Assembly: GCF_000350225.1 (NCBI RefSeq)
Contig: NW_005179373.1
Coordinates: forward strand, 186,001 to 250,000
Source of the DNA: Chondrus crispus
Lineage: Eukaryota > Rhodophyta > Florideophyceae > Gigartinales > Gigartinaceae
Direction: 5' to 3'
Length of the DNA: 64,000 nucleotides
The notes under the pieces were generated by a model. The model searched no databases. It was not told the DNA's origin and saw only the letters and a list, made by a program, of their open reading frames with translations. Below are positions 22,323-33,041 of the stretch, in pieces. Both the position numbers and the translations under genes were made by a program. Position 1 is the first letter of the stretch, and each line of letters opens with the position of its first letter.

Positions 22323-22970
22323 TGTCGTGCACTACAGCCACGGGTGGCGGCTGTAGGCAGAGCGACGCGCGTTCGGACGCGTAAGGAAATTCGGGAGACC
22401 ACCCGGAGGATGACCGGAACCGGGATCCGGGCGCGGCTTGCGCGGTAGGAAAGTAGCAACGTAGTCAGCAATAAAGAGGATGAATTAAAGGAAAAACAGA
22501 ACTAACAGAACGGACAGCACAGTAATTACGTAGCGCTCGCGCGGTTGGGGTCGACGCGCGCGGGGAAGGCAGTTGGGATTCCAGGGGTGTAGATGGCTCG
22601 GTCGGTATGGGCGAGCCAGTACCGAGTCGAGGCTACAACCTGGAATCCAGAAACCAAGGTAAAGGACCCGAGGCTTCGTGCCTCTTTACTTTGATCATCA
22701 TCGGGTTGACTATATAGTCCCCGTCGCCGTCATGGCGAAGCTAAATTATACTGTAATTTAGAGTAACTAGAATATAACGGGTGTAGCCCCGAGGGGACCA
22801 AGTGACGGCCCCTATAGACCCGACAGGCGGCAGAGGGCTCACACGTGTCCACCGGTATGGTCCGGCAGAGAGACAGGAGTCCACGTGTACCCGTGGTACA
22901 CGTGGTGGCGGCGAGCGCGATTTTGGCGAGATTAGGACAGCTGTCCCGGTACCGAGTACAATGCACTACA
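22323..22970 (-). repeat. 3' LTR of element A
   Basis: 648 bases. Outer end TGTCGTGCACTACAGCC on the plus strand, inner end GCACTACA. A TATA-like palindrome CTATATAG lies at about 22,710-22,717. The internal purine tract (minus strand AAGAAGGGAGA, about 22,971-22,985) next to it is the likely polypurine primer for plus-strand synthesis. Confidence 0.95.
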
Positions 22971-23271
22971 GATCTCCCTTCTTAGAGAACCACGCGTCCC
23001 CGCGTGCAGGTACTGTAGAAATCATCGCCGAATTATCGGGGGGGTTTTTTTTCTTTTGGACCAGCGGCCGCGGGTAAACTGAAAGCGTGGGTTTCTGCAA
23101 GCCAGCTTGTCGGAGGCGGTCTTCCTCAATATTCCAACTTTCCATCTAGCGCGGCCGGTTTGTCTTCGCCTTCCTCTTGTAGTTTCCTCCGCGCAGTCCA
23201 CGCTGTCACGGTACGCGGGACGGAACGAGTTGTCATCGGAGAGCCGTCTTGCCCGGGTCGGCGCGGCGACG

Positions 23272-24864
23272 ATGGATCGGTTCCGCAACCCCTACGGGGA
23301 TGCGGGGGACACGGAGGAGGTAGAGTTGCGGGGGTGGCCGTCCCCTCGATTGCTGCGTGGCAAGGGCATGTCCGACGATCCCTTGCTATTCGAACGGGCT
23401 CCATTCCTTGCTCCCGAGGGGTTACGGGACACACATCTCGTGCGGTCGTACGCGGATGTGACCGGTGCTCTCCCCGGGGGTCTCAGCCTACGAGCTGTAT
23501 GGTCACGCGATTTTTGCTACCGTCTTGTGGTGGACGGCGAGCATGTCTGGCCGAAATACCGCCGTATTGGGCGTGATCGACGTCAGAGATACGTAGCGTC
23601 GTTGGTTCGTCGGCTGTCGAGGACGCCGTGCAATCGCCCAATTCCCGTAGAATGGGACTTTGATACGTGGGCGTATCGTACAGAGGGCGATCGCGGATAC
23701 GTCGCCAATCTGCGGCGAGTGTTGGATCATCTACCGGAACGAGTTGAGGAGCCGGGGATCGCATACATGGCGTGGGATAAGCCGATCCTCCCACCTCGCT
23801 ACGAGAGATACGTAGAACGGGAAAGCAACCCCGGGTATTACGACAAGCTCAAATACGAGCGTCGGATGCGCAACGCTCTCGGCGTGTTTGTCGCCTATGA
23901 GTGGATCGAAGCGACGACTTTCGAGCCGCGTTCTCGGTATGAGCGGTATCCTCAGATACCGCATTGGTTTTCGCAGTACGAAGTCCCGGCGGACTTCGTT
24001 GCGGAGGTCCCACCTTGTCTGGTGTATTTCGGTTTGAGTCTGAATGACTCGCCGCAGTCTCCGCGTTCGATGATTTTCCTCAGCGAATGGATCGCTATCG
24101 TGGCGAAAAGGTTCATTTGGTCATCGCTGGACGGCCGGTTATACGTGTTGCCGACCATGATTGTCCGATGGTTGCGCAAGCTAGACTTGGAAGGGGTCCT
24201 TGGTGGGGCTTGGGTTTGCGAGCAGCTGAATACGCTGCTCGATCTTCACGACCGGGTTGACTGGCCACGGGTGCCTTATTGTCAGGGCCACCATTACGAT
24301 CGCCCTGATCGCGCGAACGCATCCCCGGGAAGGCGAGACGACGCCGGCGAACCGAGCGCCGGTAATTGGATCCGGCTCGACCCGGGGTCGTTTACGAGCC
24401 TTCAACCGGAATTAATGCAGGGGCCTCTGGTCCCTGTGTCAACGGCAGTAGTTGCGCCGTACACACCCCGCGAGGGTCAAGACTCGGCAAGTCAGCCGGG
24501 CGGACCGGTACGACCGGAGGCTCCCCTGGGGGGCGAGAGCCCGACAGTTGGGGAGCAATCGCGATCGGTGACTTCGAACGGGGAGTCGGGTGTACGGCGG
24601 CGTATGTTTGCCGAGTTGGGCGTCTCCGAGGACGAACTCTTGAAATTAGTGAGCAACGCCGAGTTTGTGGCGGGAGTGAAACGCCTCAAGACGGCGGTGG
24701 ACGCGGGGGTTACCACGGTCGTGGTGGACACCCCGATGGGAGGGACGGCTCCGGCGGTGGCGACGGTCCCGGGGGACCCCCTCGATTCTGAGGAGGGGTC
24801 GATCCCTTCGGATGCACCAGTGGCTCCTGTCGCCGGGGTCGAGGATGATCTCGTCGACTTATGA
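23272..24864 (+). CDS. Antisense accessory protein ORF3 of element A, 530 aa
   Basis: Intact gene on the strand opposite to gag-pol, between pol and the 3' LTR. The start at ATG 23,272 (MDRFRNPYGDAGD) has a good context; an in-frame TTG extension reaches 23,107. The first about 370 residues are compact and rich in Trp, Tyr, Arg and Pro. The rest is a Gly/Pro-rich tail with a short helical block (GVSEDELLKLVSNAEF). It is clearly homologous to the element C protein at 56,863-59,037. DGRLYVLPTMIVRWLRKLDL (residue about 287) aligns with VGRLMPLPTGLISYVRELGV. VDWPRVP and HHYDRPDR, 42 residues on, align with TDWTKTP and WYDYETDR. No known domain, signal peptide or membrane segment is seen. Function unknown. 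A regulatory or envelope-like role cannot be told apart. Confidence 0.85.
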   Translation: MDRFRNPYGDAGDTEEVELRGWPSPRLLRGKGMSDDPLLFERAPFLAPEGLRDTHLVRSYADVTGALPGGLSLRAVWSRDFCYRLVVDGEHVWPKYRRIGRDRRQRYVASLVRRLSRTPCNRPIPVEWDFDTWAYRTEGDRGYVANLRRVLDHLPERVEEPGIAYMAWDKPILPPRYERYVERESNPGYYDKLKYERRMRNALGVFVAYEWIEATTFEPRSRYERYPQIPHWFSQYEVPADFVAEVPPCLVYFGLSLNDSPQSPRSMIFLSEWIAIVAKRFIWSSLDGRLYVLPTMIVRWLRKLDLEGVLGGAWVCEQLNTLLDLHDRVDWPRVPYCQGHHYDRPDRANASPGRRDDAGEPSAGNWIRLDPGSFTSLQPELMQGPLVPVSTAVVAPYTPREGQDSASQPGGPVRPEAPLGGESPTVGEQSRSVTSNGESGVRRRMFAELGVSEDELLKLVSNAEFVAGVKRLKTAVDAGVTTVVVDTPMGGTAPAVATVPGDPLDSEEGSIPSDAPVAPVAGVEDDLVDL

Positions 24865-25873
24865 GGAGTCGTGGTATGTGGCGGGTGTGCGTCCTCGTAA
24901 AGGAGCACCCCGGGGTAGCGCGTAACCCACGAGTCGGGAAAGAGGGGAGACACTCCGAGGGAGGTGGGATGGTTAGCCATAAATGGGACCTCTCTTCTCA
25001 GGAGTGACTTTTGTAGACGTTCGCGGATACGCGGAGCGGCGCGCGGTAAGTTGGGGCCGAGATGCACGACGTGAGGGCCCGACTCGTTGTCAATGACGTT
25101 GATATCGATGGGCTCTGTACGGGGAGGGTGGTCCGCGTCTCCCCTTGTGGTAATCCGACTCACGAGCGAGCGTCGTAACGACAGCACTCCGGGAACGGTG
25201 TTCCCGCGATACTCGTATACGACGCGACAAATCGCTCCCTTTTTCGTTCTCTCTCTCTCTCTCTCTTTTTTTCATTATGGCGAGTGACGGTTGTCTCCGC
25301 CAGGGGCGTCACTCCGGCCAGCCGCTACAGCGGCGACTGCGAGACGTCACTCGCGAGGACGGTAAGGTCTGAGAAGCGCAGATTTCACGTAACGTCAGCG
25401 GGTTGCCGACCGGTAGAGGTAGGGGGAGTGACGTGACCGCCCTAGTGCCGGATCCCGGGTTGTCGCGCGCGGTACCCAAAAGGGGGTGCGAGGATGCCAT
25501 ATGACGGGGCGTGACTTGAGGCGTCACCACCCGAGGAGCCAACACGACTCCTAAGTCGGGGGGGGGGGGGCGCCGGTCGCGAGGCGTGACCACGCCGCTT
25601 GGGGCGTACAACCGGTTGGACTTGACGTCCTCCCGACAGACCAGCGGGGACGTTGCGGCTCTCGGCTCACGTAAGGCGGATGACGGACGTGCTATGACAC
25701 GAGGGCCCGTGTGCGGTCGATGGGGTCCGGGACGGAACGGATCACCCGCACCCCGGGGAATGGTGCTGCCCAAAACCGCTAGGTGGCGGTTGCCGCAACT
25801 GGAGCAGGGTGAGGGCCGTCGTCAGGAGAGGACACGGGGCGCCACACCAAAAACTAAACGGTGAGCGCGTGAG
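24865..25873. other. Convergent gene spacer of element A
   Basis: About 1 kb between the 3' end of the plus-strand ORF3 and the 3' end of the minus-strand pol. It contains a CT-dinucleotide/T run (about 25,246-25,272) and a run of about twelve G (about 25,559-25,570). Both transcripts should terminate here. No convincing ORF. Confidence 0.5.
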
Positions 25874-28800
25874 CTAGTTGTCGACCCCCACGCTGTCCGG
25901 GGTGGACCATAAGTGGAGTTCCGGGGTGGGGAGACGCTTGCGCTTGCAAAACCGCACAACGGTATTGTAATCGATGTAATTTGCGGGTTCCCAGGTGTCA
26001 TCGTTCACGGTGTATCCGTACCAACGGACTCGGAAGAGTGGTATCCCGTCCGGTCCCGGCTTGTGCCTCGTCAGCGCCTCAACCACGTAGGTCGGCGGGG
26101 CCTCCACTGTAGGGGAAGGAGGTCGTTTCGTCGCCTCAGCGGGCGTGTTTGACACGTGTTGATATGAGGAATCAGCCGCGGTTGACCGGTGAGGAGGGCT
26201 CCCCGGGGACAGGGGGAGGGGTTGACCGAAGGTGCACATAGACGCAAATTTAGCGACGTACCTCCCGGCGATCTCCTCTGTACCCGACGGCGTCTCATTG
26301 GGGCAGCGAGTGGAGTCCGCGGTCACCGCCGGTGCGGCGGGCTCGGTCGGGGATATTTGCTTTCGAAATTTTCCCGGGTCCCGTGTCTACGTGTCCTGTG
26401 GCCTAGCGGTGAGGGTACGCGTTCGTTCGCTTGGTGACTTATCGCCGTCCGGGGCGCCGGTCGCTCGCCGGGGGCTTGTTCTGGTACACCTCCTCTCCAG
26501 GGCATGCGTGCCGCGGCGACCAGGCGACTCTAACCGTGACTGTAGCCGTGGGGGAGGGAGTCTCTCCTTAGACACGGATCCTTCGCCTACAGTAGCGGAT
26601 CTCCTGCTCAATTGGGAAATGACCCGGGCGTGCGTGCCGCCTCGGAGAGCGTGCAGTAATCCCGATGCAGGAGGGCCCCCTTTGGGCTGGATAATTGATT
26701 TCGACCTTGAAGGTCGTGCTGCTTTCGCGCCCGGCGTCGCGTTTTCGATCTCGTTCTTATCGCGAGTGGTGTCTTGGTCTTCAAGGTCTGTTGACCTTGG
26801 CGGAGATATATCCGGGCTACCTGTGCCGAGGTCGTCTCTCAGCGGGCGGGGAGGTGCCTCGGCGGGGATGCAGGTAGATGCGTCGCCGTCGGATGGCGTG
26901 GGTGACGAGGGTTCGGCGTCGGCGGTTATGGTCCGTAGTGGGGGAGCTTTCACAATGCGGTCTCTCGGGACTCTATCTTTCAGGCCTGTAGTCCGGAAAA
27001 TGGTCACTGTATGCCCGTCTAGGGCCACCACCGGAAACAGCCCTTCCGTTCGAGGGGCTAACTTGTTATTGACCCGGTCCTTATCCGTCTTCTCATCCAC
27101 TCGCAGGGATGTCTCTCGCTCGATGAGGACTTGATCACCTATTTCGTATTGCGGTGTCGGCGTTCGCAATCTCTTGTCGAAATCGCGTTTATAGCGGTCT
27201 TGACCGGCGAGCAGCGTGTTGCGGGCTGTTGACATTAGCCCGCGTAACCACGTTAAGAAACGGAGCTTATATTGCGTCCGCGAGACATCCTGTTCCAGTG
27301 TAGGGGTCTGTTGGATGGAAAGCGGCGCCGGTGTCCGGGATAAAACAAGATCAAACGGCTTCATACCGATCATGCGATTCACGGTACAATTGTAACCGTA
27401 GGTTAGCGCGTCCGTGAACTGGTCCCAATCGCGTTGGTTGTCGGCTAGGTAGTGCCGTAGGGAGGACACCAGGGTGCGGTTGAACCTCTCCACTTGTCCA
27501 TTAGCTTGTGGGTGATAAGCTGTGGTGAACACGCTTTCAACGCGAAGGATTTTGCACACGGCAAGGAAGAACCTTGACGTAAATTGACTCCCATTGTCGG
27601 AGAGTACCTTCACTGGGGCTCCGTATACGAAGACCCAGTGTGTGACGAACGCCTGAGCAACGGTCTCGGCGGTAATTCTCTTAAGCGGCACCGTTCGGGT
27701 CAGCTTTGAGTAACGATCAGATATTACCAAGAGGTATCGATTGCCTCTTGGTGTTCTGGGGAGTTCGCCTAGGATGTCAATAGCGATAAACTCCAAGGGT
27801 CCCATCGGAGGGAACGTTTTCAACTTCGCGTTGTGCTTACGCAATTTAATGCGCGCTTTCGCACAGTCGGAGCACCTTCTCACTGTGGCGTATGCGTCGA
27901 CGGACATACTCGGCCAGTAGTACCGTTGTCTTAATGTGTAGAACAGACGCCTGCCTTCGGGGTGTCCCGAGGCGGCGGGGTAATGCGCCATATACAACAC
28001 TCGCTCGCGCAGAGTGGTTGGTACGACGATTTGCTTAACACCGTCAAGGTGCGCTTCCCGACAAAGTACCCCTTCCTTGTTCATGAAGAACTTGGAGAGG
28101 CGAATTTGGGCCACACCCTCCCCCTTCTTAAGATGGGAAGCGATCTCCTTACAGAACGGGTCGGAGTGTTGAGCGAGTACAATCTCGTCGTGTGTAATTG
28201 CGGTCTTGGAAGCCGGGGGGGCGAGGGCGAAGCATCCGTCGTGAATGTCTTCGTCCCACTCCTCGGATTCCACTTCCGGCTTGTCTTCGTGAAACTCCAA
28301 AACGGAGAAGCACGGTATTTATTCGTCGATGGGGACGGTTGTGCCCCCTGTAGACGGTATTCTACTGAGGGCGTCGGCGAGACAATTCTTGAGGCCCTTC
28401 ACGTACGTGACGTCGAAGTCAAACTCGGATAGGCGCAAGCGCCACCGTGCTAAACGCCCGCTTGCGTCGGCCAGATTCATTAACCAGCGAAGGGAATGAT
28501 GGTCGGTGTTGACCGTAAATCGCTTGCGTTCCAAGTAAGGACGCAGCGTCTGAATGGCCCACACGATGGCCAAACATTCTTTCTCCGTCGTGGAGTAATT
28601 TTTTTCCGCCGACGAGAGCGTTCGCGACCAGAACCCGACAGGGTATCTGTTACCATCCTCGTGTTGCTGTAATAACGTGCAACCGAGTTGTGCGTCGGAT
28701 GCATCCGTGTCGAGGGAATACGGTAGCCCCAGCCGCGGTAGTCGTAAGATCGGCGGGGAAATCAGGCAAGTCTTCAGAGCTTCGAAGGCAGACCTGCGAT

Positions 28801-30691
28801 CTTCGTCCAGTTCGGGGAGCCGATCGGGCTCTCCCTTCTTGAGCATGGACGTCAACGGCGCCGCAATCTTGGCGAAGTGGTCGACGAAACGTCGTTACAC
28901 GTTACACATACCCAGAAACGGGCGGAGCTCGGTCTGGGTTCGTGGCGGCTTGGCCTCGGCCAAAGCCCAGACATTCTTCGGGTGGACATGAAGTTCCCCG
29001 GGTCGAATGATGTGGCCCAGGTACTCCACGGAGTCCTGAAAGAATTTACACTTGTTCAATTTCAGTGATAACCCCTCTTGTTGTAACGCAGAGAGAATAA
29101 CCTTGACATCCTTGAGATGAGTTTCATAATCCTTCGAGAATATGATAATGTCATCTAGATAGATGAGGCAGCTCTTCCATCGGTATCCAGCGAGGAGAAT
29201 GTCCAACATCCGTTGGAATGTGGCGGGCGCATTCATTAGCCCGAACGGCATTCGGTTAAATTGATAAGTACCGGCATGACACGTGAACGTGGTTTTCGGA
29301 CGGTCTTCTTCCGCAACGGGGATTTGCCAAAAACCCGAGTTACAATCTAGAGTTGTGAACACGTTCGCTTCGCCGAGCGAGTCCAGACACTCGTCCATGC
29401 GAGGAATCGGATAAGTGTCCCGTACTGTCATCGCGTTCAAACGTCTGTAATCGACGCAGAAATGGAGGGATCCATCCGGTTTGGGAATGAGAACCACCGG
29501 GGATGCCCATTCTGATTGTGATCGGGAGATGACCCCGCTTGAGATCATCCCATCCACGGCGTCTTGTTCGGCTTGTCGAGACCGAGGTCCAGCCCGATAT
29601 GGCTGACATCGAAACGGCTTCGAGCCGGGGTTGAGTTCGATCCGGTGCTGCGTAGCCCGGACTTCCCCGAGATCGCCACTCCACATACGGGAGTACGGCG
29701 TAAGCATGTCCCGTACTCGCGTGCGGACATGCGACGGCAGATGTTGGAGGGAGACAGCATCAAATTCTTGGGGGTCTTCCTTCGACGAAGCCGGGGGGAG
29801 CTCCTCCCCCTTCTCAGATTGGGGCTTGTCCCCTTCTGTAAATTCCGCCGCTAGGAGGGCGTCGAGAGGCATCGCGGTGCGTATCATGGCACGCGGATGA
29901 GGGGTAACGTACCCCAGCACCTGGTTCTTCGAGAGGCGCTTGGGGGCGGAGGCGAAGTTGGCTACCAAGACCTTGAACTCTCGAAGTGCGGTGATGTGCG
30001 CGACCCCATTCGACAGGGAGACGCGGTGTTTCGCATATAACTGCGGGTTGGGTTCCAAAACGGAAAGACCCGTGCGACCGTTGGTCACATGCACCCAGGC
30101 TTGCGTCTCGTGTGGTATGATAACCGGACGAGAAACCTTGAGTTTGGGGGAAACTCGACCCGGGTCGTTTTCATACTCCTGCTCCGAGGGGAGCGGAGGT
30201 GCTTCGGCTCGGCGAGTTGCCGGTTTTCTCACGATGGGGATTTTCGTCCCATCATCGAGCTCGACCACCTTCCGACGTCGATAGATGGCCTCGACAAACT
30301 TGTCGTTAAAGTCACAGCCCAGGATGACGGGGGCTGCCAGGCGCTCGCACACGATGAACTTGCATTTCATGGTGCGAGTGGCTAGTCGAACAACGAGGGT
30401 GATGGCCCCGCTTGTTCGTAACGGCCGCCCATTCGCGTCAGCGATCGTCGGGACATCCGCCGGTTCGACTAAGCGCTCCCATCCTTTGGGCAGGGTGTCG
30501 GCGCGGACAAAATTGGAGCCGGCACCCGTGTCCAGGATGGTGAGTTGACGCACCATGATGGAGGTGGTGAGCCCAAGGTCAGCGTAGACCTTGCAATTAC
30601 GTCGAGACAGTGTACAAACTGGCTCGACGGCCTTGTCATCGGGGGAGCGCCTCCCGTTGTTAAGACGCCACGGTCGGCGGAGCGTCCCCAT
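25874..30691 (-). pseudogene. Element A Pol (PR-RT-RH-IN-chromodomain), three in-frame stops
   Basis: The frame starts at ATG 30,691. Domains in order: aspartic protease (ILDTGAGSNFV); reverse transcriptase (VDYRRLNAMTVRDTYP, MPFGLMNAPATFQ, catalytic YLDD); RNase H (SLDTDASDAQLG, TTEKECLAIVWA). Next comes integrase with its HH-CC zinc finger (HYPAASGHPE, CSDCAKAR) and D, D, E core (AIDILGELP, LSDNGSQF, NGQVERFN). A disordered linker and a chromodomain follow (FRVRWYGYTVNDDTWEPA), ending near 25,874. TAA at 28,895-28,897 stands where Tyr of GMCNVYRRF is expected. A second TAA lies at 28,319-28,321, and TAG at 26,387-26,389. All stops are in one frame, so the enzyme was a single polyprotein recently disabled. 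The chromodomain probably directs integration to marked chromatin. Confidence 0.92.
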
Positions 30692-30825
30692 GCCCGTCGG
30701 ATCGGGGTTGGAGGGGCTCGCTTGACGAGCGTGTCTCCGTCCCCAGACGCGGATCGCCGGCTTCGGGGGCGGAGGTGACGCGGTGTCCCGCGATGGAATG
30801 TCAGCGATTTTCAGCTGTGGGTCTC

Positions 30826-32046
30826 CTAGTTTTTCGGAGGTGCGGTCTTGCTGCTCGGGGGGCTTGACTTCTCCGAAGCGGAGGGAGACTTCGACGGCAA
30901 GACGGGTGCGATCAGCCGATTCGCCTCGAAACTGAGGAGGGCTACAGCGCGCAAGTACGCGTCTGCCGGAACACGGGCCTTCTGTGCCGCCGTGAGCTTC
31001 TCAAAATTATGAGGGACGAGCGACACATCGCTCACCTTCATGCTACAGTCGTGGTTAATATGATCCCCGACTTTGTAGCAGGTGTAGCAGATGATTTGCC
31101 GGGAAGGTGTCTTCATGTCCCGGGTTCCCTCTCGACCGGCCCACCCGGGAGACTTCTCGCGCGGTCTCGGAAGCCGGGGCGGGTCCTTGTAGGTCGGCCG
31201 CCGCTCTCCGTAGAACACCGAATCCTTGTCGTTTAATGAGGATCCCTCGGTGGGAAATGAGGGGGACCCAGCTGCGGCGGCGAATGGCTCGTCATTGGCG
31301 AGGAAGTTCTCGGCGTCCAGGCCTGTATGATAGCTTGGGGTCAGACCCGCGGTTGTCGATGAGGGCATACTGTCTGCCATCGCCAACACTTGCTTGGCGG
31401 CGGGTCTCGCGAAGTCGACGCGTCTTCTTCCGCCAGCCGTCTGCGCGCGGTAGGCCGCCCCTTGAGCGCGGGCTTCGGCCACCGTGTCTTCGAATGAGGA
31501 TCGGGGGCGATTCTCCCTTGCTTGGAGCACCAACGGCTTGATCGCCGGAAGGAGGCCCTCTATGAACAGGGTAGTGCGTTCATAGGGGGAATGGATGTCC
31601 CCACACCGCGCGAGGGCGCTTAACATACGAGTCGCATACTCGGTCTCCACTTCGCCGGGTTTTTGGCGTAAATCCCGGACCACAGAGAGCGCTTGCTCGA
31701 TCTGAATATTCGTAGCATACGTACGAAGCAACCAGTTCACTGCTGCTGGCCACGACGCAATCCCTTGATTGCGTCGGAAATATCCTCGATGGGATTCGTA
31801 CGCCTCCTTCGCCGGCGGGTTGAGAAGATGCGGCAAGGCCATTAGAGCCATTGCCTCCGACATTTCTGCGTTGTCGAAATTCTCCTTACATCTAGCCAAA
31901 AAGCTGATGACTTTGATCGGGTCGGACCCGTTAAACTTGTACTCTCCCATTACGACGAGGAGATATTGCACGCGCTTACGCGTCGTGGCGTACACCTTTG
32001 CATCGACGGTGGGGTCGGTATTCACGAGACAGTAAGCTCGATAACT
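30826..32046 (-). CDS. Element A Gag, C-terminal part (capsid and zinc knuckle)
   Basis: The open frame begins about 32,046; the first start-like codon is GTG at 32,025. It contains the capsid-type core (GSDPIKVISFLARCKENF, AAVNWLLRTYATNIQIEQAL, TLFIEGLLPAIKPLV) homologous to Gag of B and C. A nucleocapsid zinc knuckle follows, CYTCYKVGDHINHDC, spaced C-X2-C-X5-H-X4-C, one residue longer than the classic retroviral spacing. It lies in the -1 frame relative to the upstream Gag half, with a GTGA junction at 32,022-32,025. Either a single-base indel or a frameshift site joins the halves. Confidence 0.8.
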   Translation of the reverse strand, partial: SYRAYCLVNTDPTVDAKVYATTRKRVQYLLVVMGEYKFNGSDPIKVISFLARCKENFDNAEMSEAMALMALPHLLNPPAKEAYESHRGYFRRNQGIASWPAAVNWLLRTYATNIQIEQALSVVRDLRQKPGEVETEYATRMLSALARCGDIHSPYERTTLFIEGLLPAIKPLVLQARENRPRSSFEDTVAEARAQGAAYRAQTAGGRRRVDFARPAAKQVLAMADSMPSSTTAGLTPSYHTGLDAENFLANDEPFAAAAGSPSFPTEGSSLNDKDSVFYGERRPTYKDPPRLPRPREKSPGWAGREGTRDMKTPSRQIICYTCYKVGDHINHDCSMKVSDVSLVPHNFEKLTAAQKARVPADAYLRAVALLSFEANRLIAPVLPSKSPSASEKSSPPSSKTAPPKN

Positions 32047-32906
32047 TTACACGCGCCGCGGAAGCGATGGTTGGTCGGTTTCCACACCGTGACACCCTTC
32101 GCCTTAGGGCCGAAGGTCGGTTGTGGTACCGTGAATGCCTCGGCTTCGGAGTCCGAATCGGAGTCGGATTCGGAAGCTGAGGGCGGGGATCCCCCCGAGT
32201 AACCGGAGAAATCCTCCGGTTCAGGTCGGCTTCCGTGGCCGGACTTGTGACGGTGGCCTTCGGTCTTGACCTTCTTGTCGCGAGACGATCTTGGTGACGG
32301 GCCTCGGGCGGCCGCTAGGTCCGCGGTAGGATCTCGGTGTCCCTCCATCGTCAGGGGATCGGGGAACGGGATCCCGGCGGCCGTGAGAGCCGACTTCGTG
32401 ACGTCGGCGAACAGTAGATTTTCGTCCAACGGTTGTAACGCATGTAACTGCGGGTTGGGTCTTGGCTTCGACGCGGTCGACTCGTCCGGTCTACCGGGGG
32501 CGGGTCGTGTCTGCGCCGTTTCCAAGGCGAGGCTACGCCGACGGAGGTCGTTGACTTCCTGCGTCAGGCGATTTACTTCCTCCCGTAGGGGAAGAAGCGT
32601 CTCGTCGACGGTGGACCCGATGTCCTTCTGCCACGCTCGAGTTAGAACGCCTTCTAGTGCGGCGAGGCGATCACGTCCCTGTTGGGACTGTACCTCCGCC
32701 TGAGCGGCGATCTTACCAGCAACAAGGCTGTCCAACATCTCGCGTATCTTGGCGGTGTGCGAGTTGAGTTTCTCCTCGATTAAGTTGAGAGAGAACCTCT
32801 CGGCTTCACGGAGTCCTTCGCGGCGGTTCCGCGTGATCCACGCCGCGACGGGCGCTGGGACGTCTCTCGGACGAGTGTCATGGGACGACTCGGAGCCGGT
32901 CACCAT
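32022..32906 (-). CDS. Element A Gag, N-terminal part
   Basis: 294 residues from ATG 32,906, 135 bases downstream of the 5' LTR. It has a coiled-coil-like region (AAQAEVQSQQGRDRLAALEG, REEVNRLTQEVNDLRRRS), a disordered Ser/Asp/Glu tract (SESDSDSDSEAEA), and the start of the matrix/capsid junction (TNHRFRGACKVIEL). The frame ends in TGA at 32,022-32,024. The family (elements B and C) continues without a break into the capsid core, here found one frame back. Confidence 0.8.
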   Translation of the reverse strand: MVTGSESSHDTRPRDVPAPVAAWITRNRREGLREAERFSLNLIEEKLNSHTAKIREMLDSLVAGKIAAQAEVQSQQGRDRLAALEGVLTRAWQKDIGSTVDETLLPLREEVNRLTQEVNDLRRRSLALETAQTRPAPGRPDESTASKPRPNPQLHALQPLDENLLFADVTKSALTAAGIPFPDPLTMEGHRDPTADLAAARGPSPRSSRDKKVKTEGHRHKSGHGSRPEPEDFSGYSGGSPPSASESDSDSDSEAEAFTVPQPTFGPKAKGVTVWKPTNHRFRGACKVIELTVS

Positions 32907-33022
32907 GGCGAATACACCTAACGATCGGTGCGTGAGGGAAAAGCGTAGGTAGGAGAGATAGAAAGGGAAAGTAGGTCAGGGAAGAAAGAGGACACTCGGA
33001 TGCACGAGAGTATCGACTGTTT

Positions 33023-33041
33023 CTAGGTCGGGAGACCAAAA
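33023..33041 (-). other. Primer-binding site of A (putative)
   Basis: On the minus strand the 5' LTR is followed by TTT and then TGGTCTCCCGACCTAG. Element C has TGGTCTCCTGACCTAG at the same place, one mismatch in 16. The conserved TGG start suggests tRNA priming. The tRNA is unidentified. Confidence 0.55.

Noticed and set aside
25246-25272. CT/T run as a polypurine tract of a fourth element
   Set aside because: It lies inside element A between convergent genes, with no LTR edge next to it; a simple repeat is enough.
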